Source of the DNA: an uncultured Acidobacteriota bacterium
GTDB taxonomy: Bacteria > Acidobacteriota > Thermoanaerobaculia > Gp7-AA8
DNA: 64,000 bases
Reading direction: 5' to 3'
Assembly (NCBI GenBank): GCA_937870635.1
Contig: CALMZP010000131.1
Location: 1-64,000 of the forward strand
Made by a program: the position numbers and the translations under genes
The notes under the pieces: generated by a model
Database searches by the model: none
Told to the model about the DNA's origin: nothing
Seen by the model: the letters and a program-made list of their open reading frames with translations, nothing else
Part shown: piece by piece, positions 9,714 through 18,437 of the stretch
Position numbering within the stretch: position 1 is the stretch's first letter
Layout of the letters: each line of letters starts with the position of its first letter

Positions 9714-10850
9714 ATGCCGCGCGAAGTCTGGATCATCCTCCTCGGCACCTTCATCAACCGGTTCGGCTCGTTCGTGATGCCGTTCCTCGCGATCTATCTC
9801 ACGCAGCAGGGATTCGCGGTGACGCAGGCGGGCGTCGCCATCAGCGCGTACGGAGCGGGACACCTCTCGGCATCGATGCTGGGCGGATATCTCGCCGACC
9901 GGATCGGCCGGCGCCACACCATCGCGCTTTCGATGTTCGGATCGGCTGTGGCGATGCTCGCGCTATCGCAGGCCCGGACTTTCCCGCTCATCGTGCTGTT
10001 CACCGCGCTGACCGGGGCGGCGGGCGAGCTTTACCGTCCCGCGGCCGGGGCTCTCATCGGCGACATCGTTCCACCCCAGCGCCGCGTCACGGCGTTCGCG
10101 CTTTATCGTCTCGCCGTCAATCTCGGATTCGCGGCCGGTCCCGCGACCGCCGGTTTTCTGGCGAGCCGTTCCTTCCTATATCTCTTCATCGGCGATGCCA
10201 TCACTTCCGTCGCCTATGGGGTGATCGCACTGCTCTTCCTGCCACACGGTGTGCGCAGCGCGGCGCACGAGGAGAAAAGGCACGAAGGGGCGATCACCGT
10301 CGCGCTGCGCGATCGCGCGTTCGTTCTTTTCCTTCTGGCGACGATCTGCTCGATGTGGATCGACTACCAGCTCCACACCGTTCTCCCCATCTACGTCTCG
10401 TCCCTCGGATTCTCGACGAACACTTACGGCCTGCTGCTCTCGCTGAACGGCGTGATGATCGTGCTGTTCGAGCTGGCGATCACCGGTTGGACACAGCGCT
10501 TTCCCCCGACCAGGATGATCGCGATCGGCTATGGACTGTCGGGGATCGGCGTGTCACTGACGGGCCTCGCGCACACCGTACCGACTCTGGCCATGACGGT
10601 CGTGCTCTGGACGACCGGCGAGATGATCCACGCCTCGGTGGCCGGGGCCTACGTGACGAACCTGGCGCCCGAGCGCTTCCGCGGCCGCTATCACGGCATG
10701 TGGGTGTTCACCTGGTCCATCGCGATGCTGGCCGGTCCTTCGCTCGGAACGTGGATCTACTCGCGGAATCCCGACGCGCTGTGGCTCACGTGCGCGGTTG
10801 TCGGGATCGCCGCGGCAGTCCTGCCGCTTGTTCCTGCGAAGCGGAGCTGA
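9714..10850 (+). CDS. MFS transporter
   Basis: GGYLADRIGRRHTIALSMFGSAVAMLALS...; 12-TM-like hydrophobicity; earlier ORF start overlaps vanZ. Confidence 0.88.
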   Translation: MPREVWIILLGTFINRFGSFVMPFLAIYLTQQGFAVTQAGVAISAYGAGHLSASMLGGYLADRIGRRHTIALSMFGSAVAMLALSQARTFPLIVLFTALTGAAGELYRPAAGALIGDIVPPQRRVTAFALYRLAVNLGFAAGPATAGFLASRSFLYLFIGDAITSVAYGVIALLFLPHGVRSAAHEEKRHEGAITVALRDRAFVLFLLATICSMWIDYQLHTVLPIYVSSLGFSTNTYGLLLSLNGVMIVLFELAITGWTQRFPPTRMIAIGYGLSGIGVSLTGLAHTVPTLAMTVVLWTTGEMIHASVAGAYVTNLAPERFRGRYHGMWVFTWSIAMLAGPSLGTWIYSRNPDALWLTCAVVGIAAAVLPLVPAKRS

Positions 10851-10851
10851 T

Positions 10852-10920
10852 GGATTTTGGATTTTGGATTCCCGCCCACCCGTAATCCAAATCCAAAATC
10901 TAAAATCCAAAATCCAAAAT
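10852..10920. repeat. Heptamer-unit inverted repeat (GGATTTT family) between convergent genes
   Basis: ggattttggattttggatt ... aatccaaatccaaaatctaaaatccaaaatccaaaat. Confidence 0.95.
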
Positions 10921-10924
10921 AGAA

Positions 10925-11689
10925 TCACACCTCCGGCACGATCCAGGTACGGCCGCCTGACGATACGGTTCGGGCGTCGAAGCCGAACAGGTCGCGGACG
11001 ATCTCGGGGCTCATGATCTCCGCGGGCGTCAGATCGGCGGCCAGAGCGCCGTCGCGCATCACCAGAACGCGGTCGCTGTAGGCAGCAGCCCAGTTGAGTT
11101 CGTGCGAGGCGAAGATCACCGTCGACCCGGTGCGATCGACGATGTGGCGCAGGAGTCTGGAGAACTGCTGCACGTGCGCTGCATCCAGCGCCGACAGAGG
11201 CTCATCCAGCAGGATCAGCTTGGGGCGCGCCGCGAGCACGCGTGCCAGGAAAACCCGCTTTCGCTCTCCGCCGCTCATCTCGTCGAGATAACGCGCTGCG
11301 AGATGGCCGGCGTCGCACATCTCGAGCGCCTCCGCGGCAGCAGCAAAATCGCCCTCGCCTTCCCAGCCGAACCGCGTCAGAAACGGTGCGCGGCCGGACA
11401 CCACGATGTCGATGGCCCGCATGGAGAAGGTGGCGTCGGGATCCTGCGGAAGGTATCCGACATTGCGGGCATACTCCCTCCCGCCCCATTCCACGAGCGC
11501 ACGCCCTTCGAACCGGACTTCGCCATGCGAGGGCGCGACGACGCGAGCGACCACTTTCAGCAACGTCGACTTTCCCGATCCGTTCTGACCGGTCAGCGCA
11601 ATGAGCTGCCCTGCTTCGGCCCGCGTGCTCACGTCGCGCAGCGCGACACTTTCGGCGTACGCAAAACTCACGTTCTCGACCTCGAGCAT
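10925..11689 (-). CDS. ABC transporter ATPase, cobalamin/siderophore (BtuD/FecE) type
   Basis: MLEVENVSFAYAE...LTGQNGSGKSTLLKVVARVV...DEMSGGERKRVFLARVLAARPKLILLDEPLSALD. Confidence 0.9.
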   Translation of the reverse strand: MLEVENVSFAYAESVALRDVSTRAEAGQLIALTGQNGSGKSTLLKVVARVVAPSHGEVRFEGRALVEWGGREYARNVGYLPQDPDATFSMRAIDIVVSGRAPFLTRFGWEGEGDFAAAAEALEMCDAGHLAARYLDEMSGGERKRVFLARVLAARPKLILLDEPLSALDAAHVQQFSRLLRHIVDRTGSTVIFASHELNWAAAYSDRVLVMRDGALAADLTPAEIMSPEIVRDLFGFDARTVSSGGRTWIVPEV

Positions 11690-12687
11690 CACGCATCCCT
11701 CCGCAGCAGCGAAAGGAACAGAGGGACGCCCAGAAGCGCCGTGAGCGCCGCGATCGGAAGCTCCACCGCAGGGATGGCAACCCGCGCGACGATGTCCGCC
11801 GCCACCAGAAGGGTTGCGCCGCCAAGCGCCGTCAACGGCAGCAGGACCCGGAAATCGCGCCGCCAGACGAGGCGTACCAGATGCGGCACCAGCAGCCCTA
11901 CGAACCCGATCACTCCGGTCACCGAGACCGCCGCGCCGGTGATCAGCGAGCCGCAGAGGAACCCGGCGAGCTTCACACGCTCGACCTCCACCCCGCGCGA
12001 CTTGGCGTCCTCTTCGCCGAAGACGAGCATCCGCAGATCGTTCGCCATCCAGGCGAGGACGATCATCGCTGCCGCCAGGAACGCGGCCAGCACTAGGGTC
12101 TCGAACCACGTCACACCCTGCAGCGATCCCATCATCCAGCGGAGCGCGGCAGTCAGATCGGTCTGTGTCGAGAACGAGAATGCGATGAGGATCACCGCGG
12201 AGAAGAACGCGTTGAGCACGAGCCCCGAAAGGAGCAGCCGCGTCGGATCCGTGTGCTCGCGCCGTCTGGCCAGCAGAAACACCGCCGCCGTCGCCGCGGC
12301 CGCGCCGGCGAACGCGATGATCTGCACGAGGCCCGGATACTTTCCCCAGCCAAGGGCAGTCGCGACGGCCGCACCTGCCGCTGCCCCGCCCGAGACGCCG
12401 AGGATGAAGGGGTCGGCGAGGGGGTTGCGAAGAAGAGTTTGAAACGCGAGTCCAGCCACCGCGAGGATCGCACCGGCCAGCGCGGCCGCGACGACTCGCG
12501 GCGCGCGGATGCGCAGGAGGATCGCCCGCGCGGTCTCGTCGTGCGCAAGCTCACTCCATGACAGCGAAGCCGATCCGACCGAGATCGCGATCGCAATCAC
12601 GATCAGAAGAATCAATCCGAGCAGCAGGATCGAATTGAGAATTGAGAATTGAGAATTGAGAGTTGTCGGCTTCAAGTTCTTTCTCAA
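11689..12687 (-). CDS. FecCD-family ABC permease (BtuC type)
   Basis: IRAPRVVAAALAGAILAVAGLAFQTLLRNPLADPFILGVSGGAAAGA; 1-nt overlap with ATPase gene; TTG start inside repeat. Confidence 0.9.
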   Translation of the reverse strand: MRKNLKPTTLNSQFSILNSILLLGLILLIVIAIAISVGSASLSWSELAHDETARAILLRIRAPRVVAAALAGAILAVAGLAFQTLLRNPLADPFILGVSGGAAAGAAVATALGWGKYPGLVQIIAFAGAAAATAAVFLLARRREHTDPTRLLLSGLVLNAFFSAVILIAFSFSTQTDLTAALRWMMGSLQGVTWFETLVLAAFLAAAMIVLAWMANDLRMLVFGEEDAKSRGVEVERVKLAGFLCGSLITGAAVSVTGVIGFVGLLVPHLVRLVWRRDFRVLLPLTALGGATLLVAADIVARVAIPAVELPIAALTALLGVPLFLSLLRRDA

Positions 12688-12718
12688 TTCTCAATTCTCA
12701 ATTCTCAATTCTCAATTC
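12632..12718. repeat. Heptamer-unit inverted repeat (GAGAATT family)
   Basis: gaattgagaattgagaattgagaattgag ... ctcaattctcaattctcaattctcaattc. Confidence 0.95.
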
Positions 12719-13641
12719 CTCGAGGACCAGCGGTCGACGATCCCGTTCAACTCGGCTGCCGCTTCGGCAACGCGCGGCCCGGGCCTGGTGAAGCGGTTGT
12801 CGTCCACTGCAACGATATCAATCTGCCGGAGGATGCCCGGCCTCGCTGCAAACAACTTCTCCACTGCGTTGCGAGTGACGGCGTTCTTCGGATAGAGAAC
12901 GATGTCCGGCGGATTCGCGATCAGAGACTCCTGCGGATACTGAGGCCAGCCTTTCGACTCGACGGCGTTCCTGGCACCCGTCAGGGCGATCAGGTCGCCG
13001 GCAAACGTCTCGCCGCCGGCGGCGTAGATCGGATCGGCCCAGATCGCGAAGAGGATCCGCGGCTGTTTCGCGCGACGGCGCATCTGCCGTGCAATCTGAT
13101 CGCGCAGCGTCGACGCCGCGGTCTCGCCGTGGCCCGTCCCGAGCAGTTCCCCGATCCGGCTGAGCGACAAGGGTATCTCGTCCAGCCGGTCGGTGCGCAC
13201 CACGAAGAGCGGTACCCCCGCCGCCGCGAGCGACGGTGCAACGGCCGGCTGGTTTCCTTCGGTCGATGCGAGGACGACGTCAGGACGCAGCGCGACGACT
13301 CGTTCGATATCAGGCTGCATCCCGCCGACACGGGGCAACCTCAGCGCCTCGGGCGGATAGTCCGAGAACTGGTCCGCTCCCACGAGGCGATCGCCTCCAC
13401 CCGCCGCGAAGACGATCTCCGTGAGGTTCGGTGCGAGTGTAACGACCCGCTCGATGCGCGCCGGTACCTGGATCGTCCGTCCGAGGTCGTCGACGACTTC
13501 ACGGCTTCCCGCGGCAGGCGCGGCGGGCTGACAGGCCGTGAAAAGGAGAAAGAGAAAGAGAACCGAGGGGGAAAGGAACCTGGCTACGTCATTCTGAGGC
13601 GGCGAAGCGCGCCGAAGAACCTCAAATTCCGGGAGTCGCAT
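12712..13641 (-). CDS. ABC substrate-binding lipoprotein (BtuF/FhuD type)
   Basis: Lipobox LFTAC; VVDDLGRTIQVPARIERVVTLAPNLTEIVFAAGGGDRLVGADQFSDYPPEALRLPRVGGMQPDIERVVALRPDVVLAS. Confidence 0.88.
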   Translation of the reverse strand: MRLPEFEVLRRASPPQNDVARFLSPSVLFLFLLFTACQPAAPAAGSREVVDDLGRTIQVPARIERVVTLAPNLTEIVFAAGGGDRLVGADQFSDYPPEALRLPRVGGMQPDIERVVALRPDVVLASTEGNQPAVAPSLAAAGVPLFVVRTDRLDEIPLSLSRIGELLGTGHGETAASTLRDQIARQMRRRAKQPRILFAIWADPIYAAGGETFAGDLIALTGARNAVESKGWPQYPQESLIANPPDIVLYPKNAVTRNAVEKLFAARPGILRQIDIVAVDDNRFTRPGPRVAEAAAELNGIVDRWSSRN

Positions 13642-13677
13642 TTTGAGATGCTTCGTCGTCGCGACTCAGCATGACGT
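13586..13677. repeat. Imperfect inverted repeat (ACGTCATTCTGAG...CTCAGCATGACGT)
   Basis: Outer arms acgtcat-t-ctgag / ctcag-c-atgacgt pair by eye. Confidence 0.85.
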
Positions 13678-13693
13678 GGATCATGGCATCACG

Positions 13694-13921
13694 CTACTCG
13701 CCACCCTCTTCTTCGAGATCGTTCGGAACGCCCAGCCGCGCGCACGCGGCCGCGTACATCTGCTTCGAAGCGTTGATGGCGGTCTGCAGGTCGGCGATGC
13801 GATCCTTGACCTTCGACAGCTCTTCTTCGATCTGGTCTTTGAGCTCGGAAATCTCAGCGCGAGTGATCTCGAGCGTCGTCTCGTAAAACTTGCGCTGCTG
13901 ATCGGTCAGAACCGCCGGCAT
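13694..13921 (-). CDS. Small predicted coiled-coil protein
   Basis: 75 aa, Glu/Lys-rich: MPAVLTDQQRKFYETTLEITRAEISELKDQIEEELSKVKDRIADLQTAINASKQMYAAACARLG. Confidence 0.6.
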   Translation of the reverse strand: MPAVLTDQQRKFYETTLEITRAEISELKDQIEEELSKVKDRIADLQTAINASKQMYAAACARLGVPNDLEEEGGE

Positions 13922-13957
13922 TCCACACCCTCCGTCCGCAAAAAAAGCGGGGGCGGA

Positions 13958-16618
13958 TTATAGCTCGAACTTCACCGGGACCGTCGCCCACGCCTTGACG
14001 CGCGTACCGTCCCGCATCATCGGCGCCGAGAAGGTCGAACGACGGATGACCTGCTCGGCCGCTTCGTTCAGGCCGACTGGGCGGTTCACTCCGCGAATGA
14101 GGCGCATTTCCAGCACCTGGCCCGTTTCGGACACGAGCACGCTCATCAGGATCGTGCCCTGGACGCGCTGAGTCCGGGCCATCTGGGGGTAAGGAACGCT
14201 TCCGTACCGGATGACTCGCGGTGGAGTCAGGCCCTCCGTTCCCTGCGGCACCAGGTCGCCCTGCCTGAATTGGGGCGCCGCCGGAGTCGTCTCGGTGGGT
14301 ACCGTGGCGACCGCGGGGGCTTCGGTCACCGTCGGAACGGGTTCTGGTTCCTGCGCGGGAGCCGTCGTCTGAGTCGGAGATGGCTGCGGCTGCGGAGCGG
14401 GCTGGCGCACGGCGGGCGCCGGCTGCTGCGCGCGTTGCGCGGCCGCGGCCTGTTGCTGTTCCAGCCGCGCCCGCTCAGCCGCGAGAAGCCTCTGCACTTC
14501 CTGATCGACGGCTGTCGGGTCGAGCGTCGGCGCCACTGTTCCCGGGGCCGGCGGATTCGTATTGGTCGTTTCGGTCGGAACGGGGAGAACGGTCCCGGTC
14601 TCGGCCGGTGTCAGCGGCGGTGCGGCAGCGGGACTCACGGGCGCCATCGTCGCGGCGGAATTCGTCTGCGCGTCCGCGGTCTGCGCCACGGGCCGGCTGC
14701 GAACGAAAAAGTAGCCTCCGACGATCCCTGCTAGGAGCAGCAGCACGAACACGATCGGCAAGGCCGCGGAGCGTCGCTTGGGCGTCCCGGCAGCCGCAGC
14801 CACGGATGCGGGCGGTGCTTCCCACGACGGCATGGCCACGCCCGTCGGTGTCACGGAGGTAGCGGCCCGCACCGGGGTAGCTGCTGCGACCGCGGGGGGC
14901 GGCGGTGCGGCGATCGGTCCCGGCGGAACGACCACCGGCGCTTCCACGTGTGCCTGAGCGATCACCGGCTCGGGGGCGGACAGTCGGTGCATGTAGATGG
15001 CGAGGTCGGCGCTCGTCGGCGTCGGACGCAATGAATAAAGGACGCCTTCGATGTCCTTCGCCATGTCGCCCGCGGTCTGATAACGCCGCTCCGGATCTTT
15101 CTGGAGCCCCTTCGCGACGATCGCGTCGATCTCGGGCGTCACTTCGTCGTTCCACTGCGACGGCGGGGTGACGCGCGCCTCGCGCACCTGCTCGAGGATC
15201 GACATCTCGCTGTCACCTGAGAAGAGCTTGCGTCCGGTCAGCATCTCGAACAGCACCGCCGCCACGGCGAAGATGTCCGAGCGGCGGTCGATGGGCTTGC
15301 CCGACGCCTGCTCGGGCGACATGTACTGAAGCTTGCCCTTCAGCGCGCCGATCTGCGTATGCGAGGCCTTCGTGGCGGCCTTGGCGATGCCGAAGTCACA
15401 CAGCTTGACGTCGCCGTCCTGCGAGATGAGAACGTTCTGCGGCGAGACATCGCGGTGGACCAGGCCCATCTCGACCTGGTTGAAATCGCGCTTGCGGTGC
15501 GCATAGTCGAGCGCGGACGCGAGGCGGGATGCGATGAACAGCGACAGCTCGACGCCGAGAGGATGATCCTTTTCCTGTCCGCGCTTGATGATCGTTTTCA
15601 GGTCGTACCCATCGACGTACTCCATGGCGATGTAGTACGAGCTGCCGATCTTTCCCAGATCGTAGATGTGAATGATGTTGTTGTGGTTGAGCTGCGCAGC
15701 CAGCTTGGCTTCATCGATGAACATCTCGATGAATTCCTGGTTGTCGGAGAGGTGCGGCAGGATTTTCTTGATCGCTACGATCTTCTGAAATCCCTCTTCT
15801 CCGCTTTTCCGCGCTTTCCACACTTCGGCCATGCCGCCGGTGGCGATCTTTTCCAGGAGCACGTAGGGTCCGAAGCGCACGCCATCCGCCGGCTCCGGCT
15901 CCTCCTTCGGCGCGGCGTGCTCAGCGACGAAGATCGGCGCGGCGGCCGCGACTCGCTCCGGCGCCGCTGCGGACGAAGGTGGAGGATCGGATTTCACGGG
16001 TGGCTTCTTCTTCTCGAGCCCGGAGAGTGAATCGTTGAGGATCTTGTCCAGCTCGGCAGCCGATTTGGGCTTGGCGGTGGTTCCGGGTGAAGTCGCGGTT
16101 CTCTTCGGCATCGAGCCGCCCAGGGTGTCGGCGAGCAGCTTGTCGATATTGTCCGTGGGGTTCATGTTCTTCCTCGGCGCTTGCGCGGGTGCGGCGGGGC
16201 TGTCATCGAGGATGTCGCCGAAGATGTCGTCGGAAGTCAGTTGCGGCGTCGCCGGAAGACCGAGAAGGCTCTGCACTTTCGCGAGGAAGTCGGCCTCGGT
16301 GTAGGGCTTGGGAAGAATGTCGGACACACCGAAACGTGCCACGTCCTGCGCGGGATCCTTGCCGCTGTAACCGGAGACGGTGAGAAGGATCGGCGTGGTC
16401 AGGCTTCTCCCACGGATCGCTTTGATGATGTCGCCGGCGTTCCCCTTTGGAACGACCGAAGAGAGAACGATGAGGGCGGGATGGGAGGAGGCGACTTCGC
16501 GCAGCGCCTCCTCGCCGTCCCGAGCAAAGGTGACGGTGAGAGGCAGTCCGGTCAGCGCCTGCCGTACGCGATCGGTGTATTTCGGCTCGTACTCGACGAC
16601 GAGAATGTTGTCAGGCAT
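13958..16618 (-). CDS. Pseudo-receiver / Ser-Thr protein kinase / TM / TonB C-terminal domain fusion
   Basis: MPDNILVVEYEPKYTDRVRQAL...(REC-like); VRFGPYVLLEKIATGGMAEVWKA...HRDVSPQNVLI...LCDFGIAK (kinase); ALPIVFVLLLLAGIVGGYFFV (TM); PRVIRYGSVPYPQMARTQRVQGTILMSVLVSETGQVLEMRLIRG (TonB). The ORF extension upstream of 16618 is repeat-derived. Confidence 0.88.
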   Translation of the reverse strand: MPDNILVVEYEPKYTDRVRQALTGLPLTVTFARDGEEALREVASSHPALIVLSSVVPKGNAGDIIKAIRGRSLTTPILLTVSGYSGKDPAQDVARFGVSDILPKPYTEADFLAKVQSLLGLPATPQLTSDDIFGDILDDSPAAPAQAPRKNMNPTDNIDKLLADTLGGSMPKRTATSPGTTAKPKSAAELDKILNDSLSGLEKKKPPVKSDPPPSSAAAPERVAAAAPIFVAEHAAPKEEPEPADGVRFGPYVLLEKIATGGMAEVWKARKSGEEGFQKIVAIKKILPHLSDNQEFIEMFIDEAKLAAQLNHNNIIHIYDLGKIGSSYYIAMEYVDGYDLKTIIKRGQEKDHPLGVELSLFIASRLASALDYAHRKRDFNQVEMGLVHRDVSPQNVLISQDGDVKLCDFGIAKAATKASHTQIGALKGKLQYMSPEQASGKPIDRRSDIFAVAAVLFEMLTGRKLFSGDSEMSILEQVREARVTPPSQWNDEVTPEIDAIVAKGLQKDPERRYQTAGDMAKDIEGVLYSLRPTPTSADLAIYMHRLSAPEPVIAQAHVEAPVVVPPGPIAAPPPPAVAAATPVRAATSVTPTGVAMPSWEAPPASVAAAAGTPKRRSAALPIVFVLLLLAGIVGGYFFVRSRPVAQTADAQTNSAATMAPVSPAAAPPLTPAETGTVLPVPTETTNTNPPAPGTVAPTLDPTAVDQEVQRLLAAERARLEQQQAAAAQRAQQPAPAVRQPAPQPQPSPTQTTAPAQEPEPVPTVTEAPAVATVPTETTPAAPQFRQGDLVPQGTEGLTPPRVIRYGSVPYPQMARTQRVQGTILMSVLVSETGQVLEMRLIRGVNRPVGLNEAAEQVIRRSTFSAPMMRDGTRVKAWATVPVKFEL

Positions 16619-16649
16619 GGGTTTCGGGCGATTGCGGGATTGTAAACCA

Positions 16650-16721
16650 GACCTTGGACCCTGGACCCTGGACCTTGGACCCTGGTCCAGGTCCAAGGTC
16701 CAGGGTCCAGGGTCCAAGGTC
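16650..16721. repeat. Heptamer-unit inverted repeat (GGACCTT/GGACCCT family), perfect 32-nt arms
   Basis: gaccttggaccctggaccctggaccttggacc ctggtcca ggtccaaggtccagggtccagggtccaaggtc. Confidence 0.97.
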
Positions 16722-16930
16722 CAGAGCACCCAGCGGCGAAACGTGTAGCCGAAATGCTCTCGAGCGCCCCCGCTTGCATTTCCCTCTCGGGTTTCGCATA
16801 CTGCCTCCCGCACCGCGTGCGACGATCGTGAGAAGGCAGCCTGCCGGGCGTTAGAGATTTTTGATTCTCCGCCTCGATATCGTCGGATCCAGGGACTCAC
16901 AGGTTGCAGCAAACGGCTTATTGATTTTGC

Positions 16931-18307
16931 ATGACGCCAGACAATCGCACGCCGCGTAAGCGGCGCCGCCGGAGACGTCGACCTGCCGAAGAGGCAGGAG
17001 CAGCACTCCCGGCCGGAAATGGACAGATGCCAGAACCCGGAAACGAATCGAATTCGAACAATTCAGGATCGCAGCCCAATGGTGACCGCCAGCCGTTCGG
17101 ACGCCGCCGCCGCCGCTCACGCCGCCGTGGCCGGAGCCGCGGCGCCGGTGGCGGCGGCGGAGCGGAGCCCGTAGCGCAGACACCGGCCGATTTCGCGCCC
17201 GGCGAGCTCGTCGCCGCCGGCGGCGTTCTCTACATCAAGCCGAATGGCGTGGGGATCCTCGTCCAGACCGAGAACAACTACGTGCCGCAGCCCGGTGACG
17301 CCATCGTGCCGCGCTCGATGATCGAGAAGCTCCACCTTCAGGTGGGCCTCCGCATCAGCGGCAGCGCGCGGCGCGCTGGAAACGGCGGGCTGGAGCTGGT
17401 CGGCCTCGAACAGGTGGAAGGCATGGGCCTCGAGGATTACCGCGAGTCGCGCCGTCCCTTCTCCGAGCTGATCTCGATCGACCCGAACGAGATGTTCAAG
17501 CTCGAGACCGAGTCCGACCGCCTCACGACTCGTGTCCTCGATCTCCTGTCACCTCTCGGCAAAGGTCAGAGATGCCTCGTCGTCGCGCCGCCGAAGGCAG
17601 GCAAGACCACCCTCCTCAAAGACATCGCTCACGGCCTCAACCTCAATCACCCCGAAGTCATCCTCTTCGTCCTCCTCGTCGACGAGCGTCCCGAAGAGGT
17701 CACCGACTTCCGCCGATCGGTCGAACAGGGCGAGGTGATCGCCTCGAGCTCGGACGAAACGGCGGAGAATCACATTCTCATCGCCGAGACGGTCATCGAG
17801 CGCGCGCGGCGCCTGGTGGAGATGAAGAAGGACGTGGTCATCCTCTGCGACTCCATCACCCGCATGTCGCGCGCCTACAACAACGAGCAGCGCGGCTCGG
17901 GCAAGATCCTCTCCGGCGGCATCGACGCAAGGACGATGGAAAAGCCGCGGCGCTTCTTCGGTGCCGCGCGCAACGCGGAAGAGTGGGGATCGCTCACGAT
18001 CATCGCCACCGCGCTCGTGGACACCGGCTCGCGCATGGACGAGGTGATCTTCCAGGAGTTCAAGGGCACGGGCAACACGGAGATCGTGCTCGACCGCGGA
18101 CTCTTCGAGCGCCGGATCTTCCCGGCGATCAACATCGCTCAAACCGGTACGCGCAAGGAAGAGAAGCTGATTCCTCCCGCGTATCTGCCCAAGATCCATA
18201 CGTTGCGGCGTGCGCTGGCGGGGACGGATCCGATGACGGCCATGAAGATGCTTCTGGAACGGCTGCAGAAGTTCCCGACGAATGAAGCATTTCTCAAGAG
18301 CTTCTGA
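16931..18307 (+). CDS. rho: Transcription termination factor Rho with Arg-rich N-terminal extension
   Basis: [53 protein letters not shown]...[55 protein letters not shown]. Confidence 0.98.
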   Translation: MTPDNRTPRKRRRRRRRPAEEAGAALPAGNGQMPEPGNESNSNNSGSQPNGDRQPFGRRRRRSRRRGRSRGAGGGGGAEPVAQTPADFAPGELVAAGGVLYIKPNGVGILVQTENNYVPQPGDAIVPRSMIEKLHLQVGLRISGSARRAGNGGLELVGLEQVEGMGLEDYRESRRPFSELISIDPNEMFKLETESDRLTTRVLDLLSPLGKGQRCLVVAPPKAGKTTLLKDIAHGLNLNHPEVILFVLLVDERPEEVTDFRRSVEQGEVIASSSDETAENHILIAETVIERARRLVEMKKDVVILCDSITRMSRAYNNEQRGSGKILSGGIDARTMEKPRRFFGAARNAEEWGSLTIIATALVDTGSRMDEVIFQEFKGTGNTEIVLDRGLFERRIFPAINIAQTGTRKEEKLIPPAYLPKIHTLRRALAGTDPMTAMKMLLERLQKFPTNEAFLKSF

Positions 18308-18437
18308 CGAAAAGTTTTCATGCGCTCCACGCGCCTCGAGTTCTTATACACTCAACATAGAGAGATCGGTTTCCCCGGCGCCAACCGTCCAGATGAGCGC
18401 CGCCGAGAGTGGAAGTCCAAAATCTTGAGGAGGATTC

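Noticed and set aside
16619-16930. Cobalamin riboswitch for the BtuFCD-like importer
   Set aside because: No B12-box-like core seen by eye; the region is dominated by the GGACCTT palindrome.
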